Below, piece after piece: positions 55,164 to 62,985 of a DNA stretch of 64,000 nt. The stretch is from Bin80 sp964503085 (GTDB taxonomy: Bacteria; Bacteroidota; Rhodothermia; Rhodothermales; Bin80), in contig CAZCYQ010000010.1 in assembly GCA_964503085.1 (NCBI GenBank), positions 1 through 64,000 on the forward strand, written 5' to 3'. The position numbers were made by a program, and so were the translations under genes. Under the pieces are notes generated by a model that saw only the letters and a list, made by a program, of their open reading frames with translations, was not told where the DNA came from and did no database searches. Numbering within the stretch: the first letter of the stretch is position 1; each line of letters starts with the position of its first letter.

Positions 55164-55496
55164 ATGCGGAAACTCTTTGTGTTATTCCGCAACGAGGTGC
55201 TATCACTCAACCCCTGTGTCTCAGAACAGAGTCTTAAGCTTTATATTACTCACAAAGCTGAGACCAATTTCGTGGACATGGTATCGAAGACTAAGCGGCT
55301 TAGGTTATCGCTAAACATCCTTTTCCACGAATTGCAAGATCTCCTTGGCATTGCCAAGGATGTCACAAATATTGGTCGCTGGGGCAATGGAAACGTGGAA
55401 TTCGCTCTAAACGGGCCGGAGGAAGTGCCCGGTATGATGGGTCTGGTACGTCAAGCCCTTGAGAGGCAACTGGGGAATGAAGAAACCGAGAGTTGA
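55164..55496 (+). CDS. DUF5655-domain fragment, frameshifted tail of the DUF1524 gene
   Basis: A 110-residue frame with the DUF5655 pattern TNFVDMVSKTKRLRLSLNI, then GIAKDVTNIGRWGNGNVEFA and GLVRQALERQLG. In many genomes this domain is fused after DUF262-DUF1524. Here it is in a different frame from the upstream DUF1524 remnant, so a frameshift separated them. It has an ATG with a GAGGAGG-type sequence before it and could still be translated as a small protein. Probably a relic. Confidence 0.65.
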   Translation: MRKLFVLFRNEVLSLNPCVSEQSLKLYITHKAETNFVDMVSKTKRLRLSLNILFHELQDLLGIAKDVTNIGRWGNGNVEFALNGPEEVPGMMGLVRQALERQLGNEETES

Positions 55497-55596
55497 AAGA
55501 TCCGCTAAATATCGTGACGAAGCGTGGCACAATAATCAGCCGCGTGATTGAGGTCGCAGAACGAAGCAATGACATCATTCTCTACGCCGAATAGCC

Positions 55597-56276
55597 ATGG
55601 ACACGGCTTACACGATCAAACGATCATTGAAACGCAAGAAACTGACGATAACCGTAGAGCGGGATCGTAGCGTAGTTGTTCACGCTCCAGAGTCCACGCC
55701 TGAAGAGACTATTCAGGAAGTCGTCAAGTCAAAACGGCGGTGGATCTATGAGAAAAAGAGGCACGCCCAAAAGCACGAAGCGCAACCCCATCCACTGGGC
55801 AAGGAATTGGCACATGGCGAATCCACACTCCACCTCGGCCGCGAATATCAAATTGAGATCATCCCAAACAACTCCGTGGATATACGCTTTGAACGGCGTT
55901 TCCTGATCCCGGCTTCTCTGGCGGGCGGACGAAGGCAGATTCTTCGCAACTGGTATATTGATCGAGCGAAAGAGAAGATTCCCCCGAAGGTGGAATCCAT
56001 TTCAGTGGCGCTTGGCGTGAAATTTGCGAGCGCGAGGATCGTAGACATTCGTTTCCGCTGGGGTTTCTGCACTGCAAAGAACAACGTGAACCTGAATTGG
56101 CGACTGATCTAGACACCAATGTTCGTGATTGATTACGTCATTGTGCATGAACTCGCCCACCTGATCGAGTCAAATCATACGTCCCGATTCTGGAATATCG
56201 TTAGCACAAACCAAGAACGGAAAAGGCGTGGAACTGGCTTAGGGAGCACGGCCAAGTCCTTGAGCAAGATATTTAA
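55597..56276 (+). pseudogene. YgjP/M48-like metal-dependent hydrolase, broken
   Basis: The frame starts at MDTAYTIKRSLKRKKLTITV and resembles YgjP-type (DUF45, SprT-like) metallohydrolases that often sit next to type I restriction genes. A TAG at 56110-56112 interrupts it after NLNWRLI, where relatives usually have Lys. Downstream in the same frame the zinc motif HELAH (56146-56160) and NHTSRFW follow. A second lesion, a frameshift near 56215, moves the end into another frame (AWNWLREHGQVLEQ, TAA at 56274-56276). With the catalytic motif after the stop, the gene is inactive unless read through. Confidence 0.78.
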
Positions 56277-56346
56277 TAATGAGGTTTAGAGCCGTTCTCG
56301 GACAAAGCAATCAACAACCAGACAAGTACGTGCAGTAATTTCGGCT

Positions 56347-57750
56347 ATGACACCTGATCAAATCACAGAGCTGGTCGCAGTCGGCGAATCCGAGATTCTG
56401 GAATTCAAACAAAGTACTGGGAGACGGCGCCAAGCGACTCAGACGGTTTGTGCCATGCTCAACCAGCGCGGAGGACTCCTCTTGTTCGGTGTCAATCCAG
56501 TGGGAGATGTAGTCGGTCAGCAAGTCAGCGAAAGGACAATTGAGGCGGTAAGTGCCGAGATTCAAGAGATTAACCCACCCGCCTTTCCGGCGGTGGAGAG
56601 GGTTCAGCTTGCGGGAGACCGCGAGGTGATCGTGGTACGCGTGAGCAAGGGGCCTACGAGGCCGTATGTATACCGGGGCACCGCTTATCGCCGAGTTGGT
56701 AACACCACCTTGGCCATGTCGGCTGACGAGTACAACCGGATGCTGTTTGAGCACGTACACAGCGAGCAACGTTGGGAAAATCAGTTTGCGGCTGGCTGGT
56801 CGGTCGAAGACTTGGACATAGCAGAAATCCGACGTACCGTCACAGAGGCGAGCCGGCGTGGTCGATTGGAAGATCCAGGGACTCGAGACCCAGCGGAGTT
56901 ACTGCGTGGCTTGGGACTTCTCCGGGATGGCGTGTTGTGGCGTGCAGCGGTGGTGTTGTTCGGTAAAACCGAACGCATCGAGTTCGAGATGCCGCAGTGC
57001 CTACTCCGGGTTGCTCGTTTTCGGGGCATTGACCGTACAGAATTCCTGGACAACCGACAGTTCCATGGCAACGCATTCGTGCTCCTCGCGAGTGCGGAAC
57101 GCTTCCTACGCGAGACCCTTCCGATAGCCGGGCGGTTCAAAGCGGATCGTTTCGAGCGGATCGACGAACCGCTTTACCCGCCTTTGGCAACCCGGGAAGC
57201 GCTGGCGAACGCTCTGTGCCATCGAGACTACTCGATTGGCGGCGGCTCGGTAGGCCTGGCAGTCTACGACGACCGCCTAGAAGTGACGTCATCCGGCACG
57301 CTGCATTTTGGGCTGACCCCGGCGAAGCTGTTTGAGCCACACGAGTCCCTGCCGTGGAACCCGTTGATCGCTCGTACCTTCTATCGGCGGGGTATCATTG
57401 AAGAATGGGGACGCGGAACGCTCAAGATGGCGGAATTGACTACATCTGCCGGACTGCCCTGCCCCGAGATTGAGGATGTTGGAGGGTGCGTGACGGTATG
57501 CTTCCGACACAGTCAGTTCGTGCCGTCCCAGCGCGACAGTAATGAAACGATCAGGCGGCAAGACGAAATCCTTGCCCTATTGGATGGTGCGGTTGGCGGA
57601 CTGGCGTTGCGCGAGATTCGTGCCCGGTTGTCTCCTTACGCTAGCAAACGTCAGGTAAAAAGAACCTTAGCAGCATTGAGGAGCCGTGGGCTGGCAGTGT
57701 CCACTGGTCGTGGTCTAGGAGCGCGATGGAGGCGCGTACAAGGCCGGTAG
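56347..57750 (+). CDS. AlbA_2/Schlafen-like ATP-binding protein with C-terminal winged helix
   Basis: A 467-residue protein with an N-terminal AlbA_2 (Schlafen/divergent AAA_4) domain (about 10-125, EILEFKQSTGRRRQATQTVC and GGLLLFGVNPVGDVVG), a HATPase_c_4-like GHKL region (about 270-390, REALANALCHRDYSIGGGSV, IEEWGRGTLKM) and a C-terminal winged-helix (about 400-465). Such proteins are annotated as RecG-like or putative DNA-binding regulators and are common in defence islands. It is the only intact large gene of the island. The role in defence is an inference from the neighbouring restriction remnants. Confidence 0.85.
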   Translation: MTPDQITELVAVGESEILEFKQSTGRRRQATQTVCAMLNQRGGLLLFGVNPVGDVVGQQVSERTIEAVSAEIQEINPPAFPAVERVQLAGDREVIVVRVSKGPTRPYVYRGTAYRRVGNTTLAMSADEYNRMLFEHVHSEQRWENQFAAGWSVEDLDIAEIRRTVTEASRRGRLEDPGTRDPAELLRGLGLLRDGVLWRAAVVLFGKTERIEFEMPQCLLRVARFRGIDRTEFLDNRQFHGNAFVLLASAERFLRETLPIAGRFKADRFERIDEPLYPPLATREALANALCHRDYSIGGGSVGLAVYDDRLEVTSSGTLHFGLTPAKLFEPHESLPWNPLIARTFYRRGIIEEWGRGTLKMAELTTSAGLPCPEIEDVGGCVTVCFRHSQFVPSQRDSNETIRRQDEILALLDGAVGGLALREIRARLSPYASKRQVKRTLAALRSRGLAVSTGRGLGARWRRVQGR

Positions 57751-57778
57751 AGGTGAATAACACCCCTTGTAGGCCTCA

Positions 57779-57834
57779 GGGGTCTATTAGGGGTCCATTA
57801 GGGGTCTATTAGGGGGTCTATTAGGGGTCTTATT
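57779..57834. repeat. Five-copy 11-base tandem repeat
   Basis: Consecutive units of GGGGTCTATTA: exact at 57779-57789, one C substitution at 57790-57800, exact at 57801-57811, one extra G at 57812-57823 and a degenerate last unit. It lies 28 bases after the AlbA_2 gene stop. No known repeat family is recognised. Confidence 0.85.
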
Positions 57835-57949
57835 CTTGCTCCACTAACTTGCCACAGTTGAGCGCGCTACTCACGACCAAGAATGCAGAGAGCATCCCGA
57901 CGGTGTATGCGACCGTTTCACCCGGTAACTGCTTTGGCGCCAGACTCAT
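57830..57949 (-). CDS. Possible small protein with a hydrophobic segment
   Basis: A 39-codon frame on the minus strand with ATG at 57949 and TAA at 57832. It encodes MSLAPKQLPGETVAYTVGML and continues with AFLVVSSALNC, so it may carry one membrane-like segment. It overlaps the repeat by a few bases. No homologue is recognised, and such a short frame can occur by chance. Confidence 0.2.
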   Translation of the reverse strand: MSLAPKQLPGETVAYTVGMLSAFLVVSSALNCGKLVEQE

Positions 57950-57960
57950 GATCTTTACAG

Positions 57961-58025
57961 CATGACCAGACCGCGGAGCAGGATATTATCAATGTGGGAG
58001 TGCTTCAAGCGGGAATCTCGCTTGC
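57961..58025. other. Inversion scar at the right border of the island
   Basis: Read on the plus strand, 57964-58023 encodes DQTAEQDIINVGVLQAGIS, which matches DQITEQDIIEMGMLQAEIS of the intact paralogue. That paralogue and the adjoining gene fragment are on the minus strand, so this piece is inverted. The junction falls in the 12-base inverted element AATCTCGCTTGC (58014-58025), shared by the two orientations. The piece therefore belonged to copy A and was flipped when the island formed. Confidence 0.7.
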
Positions 58026-59081
58026 TGCCTGGATGTCACCCGTTTGAGCTGCCGCCACTGCTATCGCTCTGAGAAACTCGTTACGATCGTCCGATGAAAT
58101 GGAAGACAGCACCCGGTCCAATACTCGTTGTCGCTCAATAGCATCCTCCAATTCCATTAATGCCTTAATGAGCGCAGAGCGAGTGCGTTTAAACCTCACT
58201 CCTGGACCTAAGTGATCTAGTGCGACAAAGACTCCCTCAATATCGCCGACTGCCGCTTGCGCTTCGACAATTCCCTCACGTGCTCGCGCAACGTGATCTC
58301 CTGGGGTGACGCGCAGGTGGCGGTTATGAACAGTAGTTTGATCTTCGATGATCTCCTCTTGCGCCTCCACCCACGACACTTCCAATTCAGCCAAGACATC
58401 TGCGGTTTCCAGCGCGAGCTCAGGGGCGTGGGCCCAGGCCAGCGCAATCGCCAGACGGGTAAGTGCGGTCAGGCGAACCTCTTCAGACTCCAGCTGCTGA
58501 ATATGCCTCAGAGCGTTGCCACCATGTCCGTGGGCAACGAATGACGAGAGATTAGGAAGGCTACACCTAGAACATTCTATTTTCGACTGTTCATCCAGGA
58601 CCCAGCCCGCTATACACATGAGAGTCCAGGTGTCTGAGGGAGCTCTTGCACATGCGTCACCCGATGCATCAACTTCGGCGCCTTCATTGATTGCCAGCAC
58701 CAGAAATCTAAGAGCCTGTCCATGGATTTCTGCCCGCACGGGCACGCTGTCGGAACTAACTGTTGTAGGATTGGCGGGATCAGCGCTGTCTGACCCCTCT
58801 AAGGCGGCAGCGGTGCGTGTATCTGGATATCGTTCAACGATCTCCGTCATTAGATCGTAGGTCTCGGCCAAGTGCAACCATGCGTCAAGCGGAGCGGCGT
58901 TGAGCTCTGCATTTTCTACGGCCGACATCGCTGCCTTAGCTTGATCAAGTACTACCATCGCTTCCAATAGCAGTACATCCGCGTTGCGTTCATTCTCCGT
59001 CCGGCACCCGAAGGCCGCAGCCGCAATGATAACCACAATCAAGGGCCGGTAGTGACGGAGCATACAACGGAGGACGATCAT
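58005..59081 (-). CDS. Truncated helical-repeat lipoprotein (N-terminal part, copy A)
   Basis: A 358-residue frame with a lipoprotein signal (RPLIVVIIAAAAFGC) followed by TPR-like helical segments (AKAAMSAVENAELNAAPLDA; LRHIQQLESEEVRLTALTRL). It closely matches the paralogue at 62460-64000 over the shared part (FVAHGHGxNALRHIQQLxSE; RAREGIxEAQAxxGDIEGV). Homology stops at QAASEI, just before the inversion scar, and the frame ends after two more codons. The C-terminal piece lies 3.2 kb away at 54281-54838. It may still yield a truncated surface lipoprotein; function unknown. Confidence 0.75.
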   Translation of the reverse strand: MIVLRCMLRHYRPLIVVIIAAAAFGCRTENERNADVLLLEAMVVLDQAKAAMSAVENAELNAAPLDAWLHLAETYDLMTEIVERYPDTRTAAALEGSDSADPANPTTVSSDSVPVRAEIHGQALRFLVLAINEGAEVDASGDACARAPSDTWTLMCIAGWVLDEQSKIECSRCSLPNLSSFVAHGHGGNALRHIQQLESEEVRLTALTRLAIALAWAHAPELALETADVLAELEVSWVEAQEEIIEDQTTVHNRHLRVTPGDHVARAREGIVEAQAAVGDIEGVFVALDHLGPGVRFKRTRSALIKALMELEDAIERQRVLDRVLSSISSDDRNEFLRAIAVAAAQTGDIQAASEIPA

Positions 59082-59777
59082 TCGCTTGTGTTTGTACTTA
59101 GATCAAATTACCCATCTTGGTTCAAAGATTATATCCCCTAGAATGATTAATTCGGATCCGACCAGGCCCATTAGCACAGCCTTGTAACCTGACTTTAGTA
59201 CAACGCTCTGGAAAATCAATCCCCGCTTATTCCAAATGTAAAACTTGTGTCAAGCAATCCAGGCAATAACAAGCTCGGGACTATGGTTGAAGGGGATATT
59301 TCCAACTAGGGAGGACGCTGTTTATATGCTCTCGGTCGTGCCAGTAGAACCCCAATCGGGTAAACCGATACCGCTGTTCTGACGGGTCATCAATAATACT
59401 TGGCTCAAGATATGCTTCATTGTACTCAACTAGGGACGAGGGCTTGTAGGCTAACCCTGATACTGAAACGAAGAACACCTGTGAACTACGTCTTCAAGAA
59501 GAAATCCTGCAAAGATCGATGCCTGAAACCGCCCACCGTCTTTCTTTGCGTTAACCAGAAAAATGGAGGCCTGCAAAGTTCGCAAAATCACCAAACTTAA
59601 GGGCCTTGCAAGGGGTTCTAACTCACAGCGCAACAAAACTCGAAGAGTTTGATAGACACCACATATACTGGAAGGATATCTTGCACTTCGGATTTACCAA
59701 GTTCAGGATGATGGAATACCATTTGTTATGGTATAATTGTCCATGGACCATTCTTCAATTGTGGTGGAACCTTGATC
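59082..59777. other. Mostly gene-free region between lipoprotein fragment and tdh
   Basis: Apart from the probable glnS remnant (59281-59478) no gene is supported. The promoters for tdh (rightward) and the truncated lipoprotein (leftward) must lie here. Confidence 0.4.
59281..59478 (-). pseudogene. Probable glutaminyl-tRNA synthetase C-terminal remnant
   Basis: A short minus-strand frame contains YKPSSLVEYNEAYLEPSIID and YRFTRLGFYWHDREH. This recalls the end of glutaminyl-tRNA synthetases, where NPxSLxV...EPSL precedes a FQFERxGYFxxD motif. The usual TEKPVFNRTVxL tail is replaced by unrelated residues and nothing upstream in the frame continues the enzyme. It is best read as a fragment left by recombination. 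The match is by eye and could be coincidental. Confidence 0.4.
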
Positions 59778-60806
59778 ATGAAAGCGCTCGTCAAGGAAAA
59801 GGCCGACGTTGGCTTGTGGTTGAAGGACGTACCCGAGCCTGAACTCGGCATTAATGACGTCCTTATCAAGGTGAAACGCGCTGCGATCTGCGGCACCGAC
59901 GTGCATATCTACAATTGGGACGACTGGGCCCAGAATACAATCCCCGTTCCCATGGTGATTGGCCACGAGTTCGTCGGTGAGATTGTCGAAGTTAGTTCTA
60001 ACGTCATTGATTTTCACCCTGGCCAGATCGTTTCAGGTGAAGGTCATGTAGTTTGCAGCCGCTGTCGCAACTGTATGGCGGGCCACAGGCATCTGTGTGC
60101 AAACAACAGTGGTGTCGGCGTGAACTGGCCAGGTGCCTTCGCGGAATATGTGGCACTGCCGATGTCCAACGTGTGGGAACACCGCCCTGGTATTGACCTT
60201 GATGTGGCCTCGCTTTTTGACCCGCTGGGCAATGCCGTCCACACTGCTCTTCAGTGGGACCTGCTTGGTGAAGATGTGCTGATCACCGGTGCCGGGCCAA
60301 TTGGTGCGATGGCTGCCGCTGTTTGTCGTCATGCCGGCGCGCGCCACGTGGTGATCACCGACGTGGTTCCGGAACGGCTGGAGACCGCCAAAAAACTTGG
60401 TGCCACTTACACGGTTGATATTCGTAATCAAAACCTCAAAGATGTGCAGGCTGAGCTCGGTATGATTGAGGGTTTTGACGTAGGGCTTGAGATGTCCGGC
60501 AGCGGCGCGGCTCTCAACGACTTGATCGAAAACATGTGCCACGGCGGCAAGGTATCCATCCTTGGCATTCCGACCAAAGGCGCTCAGATCAACTGGGAAA
60601 CCGTCATCTTCAACATGCTGACGATTAAGGGCATTTATGGCCGTGAGATGTATGAAACCTGGTATAAAATGTCGGTTATGGTTGAAAATGGACTGGATAT
60701 TGCACCGGTGATCACCCACCGGTTGCCGTATCAGGAATTCCAGAAGGGGTTTGACCTGATGAATGCGGGTAAAGCCAGCAAAGTTGTTTTAAACTGGGAA
60801 GCGTGA
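59778..60806 (+). CDS. tdh: L-threonine 3-dehydrogenase
   Basis: A 342-residue zinc-dependent medium-chain dehydrogenase that oxidises L-threonine to 2-amino-3-ketobutyrate with NAD+. The catalytic zinc site is visible (Cys38 in AAICGTDVHIYNWD, GHEFVGEI), as are the structural-zinc cysteines in HVVCSRCRNCMAGHRHLC and the nucleotide-binding GAGPIGAMAAAV. The ATG at 59778 places Cys38 exactly as in E. coli Tdh; a TTG two codons upstream is less likely. It lies 9 bases before kbl. Codon use appears richer in G/C third positions than the neighbours, suggesting transfer from a proteobacterium. Confidence 0.96.
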   Translation: MKALVKEKADVGLWLKDVPEPELGINDVLIKVKRAAICGTDVHIYNWDDWAQNTIPVPMVIGHEFVGEIVEVSSNVIDFHPGQIVSGEGHVVCSRCRNCMAGHRHLCANNSGVGVNWPGAFAEYVALPMSNVWEHRPGIDLDVASLFDPLGNAVHTALQWDLLGEDVLITGAGPIGAMAAAVCRHAGARHVVITDVVPERLETAKKLGATYTVDIRNQNLKDVQAELGMIEGFDVGLEMSGSGAALNDLIENMCHGGKVSILGIPTKGAQINWETVIFNMLTIKGIYGREMYETWYKMSVMVENGLDIAPVITHRLPYQEFQKGFDLMNAGKASKVVLNWEA

Positions 60807-60815
60807 GGATACGCC

Positions 60816-62006
60816 ATGCATGGAGACTTTAAAGATCATTTGACCGACCAGCTGGACGGTATCAGGGACGCAGGACTATACAAAAACGAGCGCCAGATCA
60901 CAACACCGCAGGGCGCGAAGGTTGGCATCTCTGACGGCAGCGAAGTTATCAACCTGTGTGCCAACAATTATCTGGGCCTCGCTCAACATCCAGAAGTGAA
61001 CGCCGCTGCAGTGCAGGCCCTAAAGGACTGGGGGTACGGCATGGCATCCGTGCGCTTCATTTGCGGCACACAAACCCTGCACAAGCAGCTTGAAGACGTA
61101 TTGAGTGACTTTCTAGGGGCTGAAGACACCATTCTTTATCCAAGCTGCTTTGATGCCAACGGCGGCCTGTATGAAACTATCCTTGGTCTAGAAGATGCAG
61201 TGATTTCAGATCAGCTCAATCACGCCAGCATCATTGACGGGATTCGACTCTCGAAAGCAAAACGCTACCGCTTCAAAAACAACAATATGGAAGACCTTGA
61301 AGCCAAGCTGAAAGAAGCTGATGCTGCTGGTGCCCGCTATATGCTGATCACCACCGACGGCATCTTCTCTATGGACGGTTATTTTGCCCAACTTGATAAA
61401 ATCTGTGACCTTGCTGAAAAATACAATGCGCTTGTGCATTTTGATGACTGCCATGCAACCGGCTTTATCGGTGCAAGCGGCAAGGGTACGCACGAGCATT
61501 GTGGCGTAATCGACCGGGTTGATATTATCACCGGCACGCTTGGCAAAGCGCTGGGCGGCGCAAGCGGTGGTTTCACCAGTGGCCGCAAGGAAATCATTGA
61601 ACTGTTGCGCCAGCGTTCACGGCCTTACCTCTTCTCAAACACGGTTGCTCCGCCGGTTGTGGCAGGTGCGCTCAAGGCAATTGAGCTCGTGACCCGGTCC
61701 ACTGATCTGCGCGAACAGCTCGCAGACAATACAGCTTACTTCCGGCAAGGCATGGAGACACTTGGCTTCGACCTGTTGCCGGGCGTTCACCCGATTGTGC
61801 CAGTGATGCTGTATGATGCAGCGTTGGCTGCCGAGTTTGCTGACGAGATGCTGAAGCGCGGTATCTATGTGGTTGCTTTCTCTTATCCCGTAGTACCAAA
61901 CGGTAAGGCCCGCATTCGCACGCAGATGTCAGCCTCTCTGACCCGTGAAGAACTGGACACGGCGATCACCGCTTTTGGTGATGTGAAACACCTGTTGGGC
62001 ATCTAG
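60816..62006 (+). CDS. kbl: 2-amino-3-ketobutyrate CoA ligase (glycine C-acetyltransferase)
   Basis: A 396-residue PLP enzyme of the alpha-oxoamine synthase family that converts 2-amino-3-ketobutyrate and CoA to glycine and acetyl-CoA. Motifs include NLCANNYLGLA, GSMASVRFICGTQ-type sequence (GMASVRFICGTQTLHKQLE), FDDCHATGFIG and the PLP-lysine segment TGTLGKALGGASGG. Together with tdh it completes threonine degradation to glycine. The conserved tdh-kbl order and shared strand indicate one operon. Confidence 0.97.
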   Translation: MHGDFKDHLTDQLDGIRDAGLYKNERQITTPQGAKVGISDGSEVINLCANNYLGLAQHPEVNAAAVQALKDWGYGMASVRFICGTQTLHKQLEDVLSDFLGAEDTILYPSCFDANGGLYETILGLEDAVISDQLNHASIIDGIRLSKAKRYRFKNNNMEDLEAKLKEADAAGARYMLITTDGIFSMDGYFAQLDKICDLAEKYNALVHFDDCHATGFIGASGKGTHEHCGVIDRVDIITGTLGKALGGASGGFTSGRKEIIELLRQRSRPYLFSNTVAPPVVAGALKAIELVTRSTDLREQLADNTAYFRQGMETLGFDLLPGVHPIVPVMLYDAALAAEFADEMLKRGIYVVAFSYPVVPNGKARIRTQMSASLTREELDTAITAFGDVKHLLGI

Positions 62007-62384
62007 GTGGCGGGATGTGTCCGCGCATCAGCATAAAGCCTATTCCATCTTTGGGAAACGGCCACGGTTTGTTCCGCTGAAACTGGGACCGTCTCGGTTA
62101 ATGGGAGCATCATGCTGACCTGGCCACCGTTGCTCCATTTCCTATAAAACCTGAGATGCCGGCCCTCATCGAATCGGCCAATTATGGTAGCTCACTACCT
62201 GTACTATGCCGTTGCTGGGCTAAAACACTGAAGATTTACTCTGAAAATTCACACAGGTGTAGAAGATAGATGATGAACTTGAGTCACGTCAAGTAATAGA
62301 TCTGAAATCAATCAAATCTTCTGTTTCTTGACTTGCATAACTGAACCTTCCCCACGGTGTAGGATAGCAGGGGGTAACATAAAT
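62007..62384. other. Gene-free stretch after kbl
   Basis: No gene is supported. No clear intrinsic terminator was found after kbl. The segment ends at the duplicated lipoprotein 3' flank beginning at about 62385. Confidence 0.35.
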
Positions 62385-62985
62385 ATCACGGCGCGACACG
62401 TCCATTCGGGTTGTTCCATGTCAGCGGGACCGCACGGGCCGAAGATTAGGCCCGCTTTATCAAAGGTCACCTTGCTGCAGACAATTCAGGTCACTGGTTG
62501 AACCAAACATTCTGAGAATACAATGTAGCGTTTCCCGGCGCCACCGGTCCTCAAGGGTCACGGCGAAGGCCATCGACCGATGCCAGTCGCGAAGAGCGGC
62601 ATATGCCATGGTGAGGGCAATGGTGTCCATGAAGTAGGCTGACGGCTGATGTTCCTCAATTGCTTGCCTCACGTCATCTGACTCGGGGAAGGAAAACGCG
62701 ATGATAGTCAATTCTTCGATACTGACGTACGTATTTCCTGTGGTTGGAATTCTGAATGCAGTTGTCAGGGCACCTGAAAGGTCTCCCAGCCGCGCTTGCT
62801 CCGTAACAATGCGGGTGAACACTCGACCTCCGAAGTAGCCCTCGGGGCCCAGGCGGTTGGCCACTGTCAGAGCACCCTCAACATCGCCTGCTTTGATACG
62901 GGCCTCCGCAAGACTCACGAATGAGGCTTGAGCCCAATTAAAGCTGTCCCACCATCCCCGTTCGCGCTGATCCAGCGCGCGCATT
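62385..62985 (-). repeat. Diverged direct repeat of lipoprotein gene 3' end, copy B
   Basis: Counterpart of 54205-54784, covering the C-terminal coding part and about 75 bases of 3' flank. Compared with copy A the flank has at least one single-base insertion (CCCGTGCGG against CCCGCCGG on the coding strand), so the flank is probably not coding. Confidence 0.75.

Noticed and set aside
55500..55596. Short frame DPLNIVTKRG ... IILYAE between DUF5655 and YgjP remnants
   Set aside because: No start codon and no family recognised; it may be another relic tail, but support is too weak for a feature.
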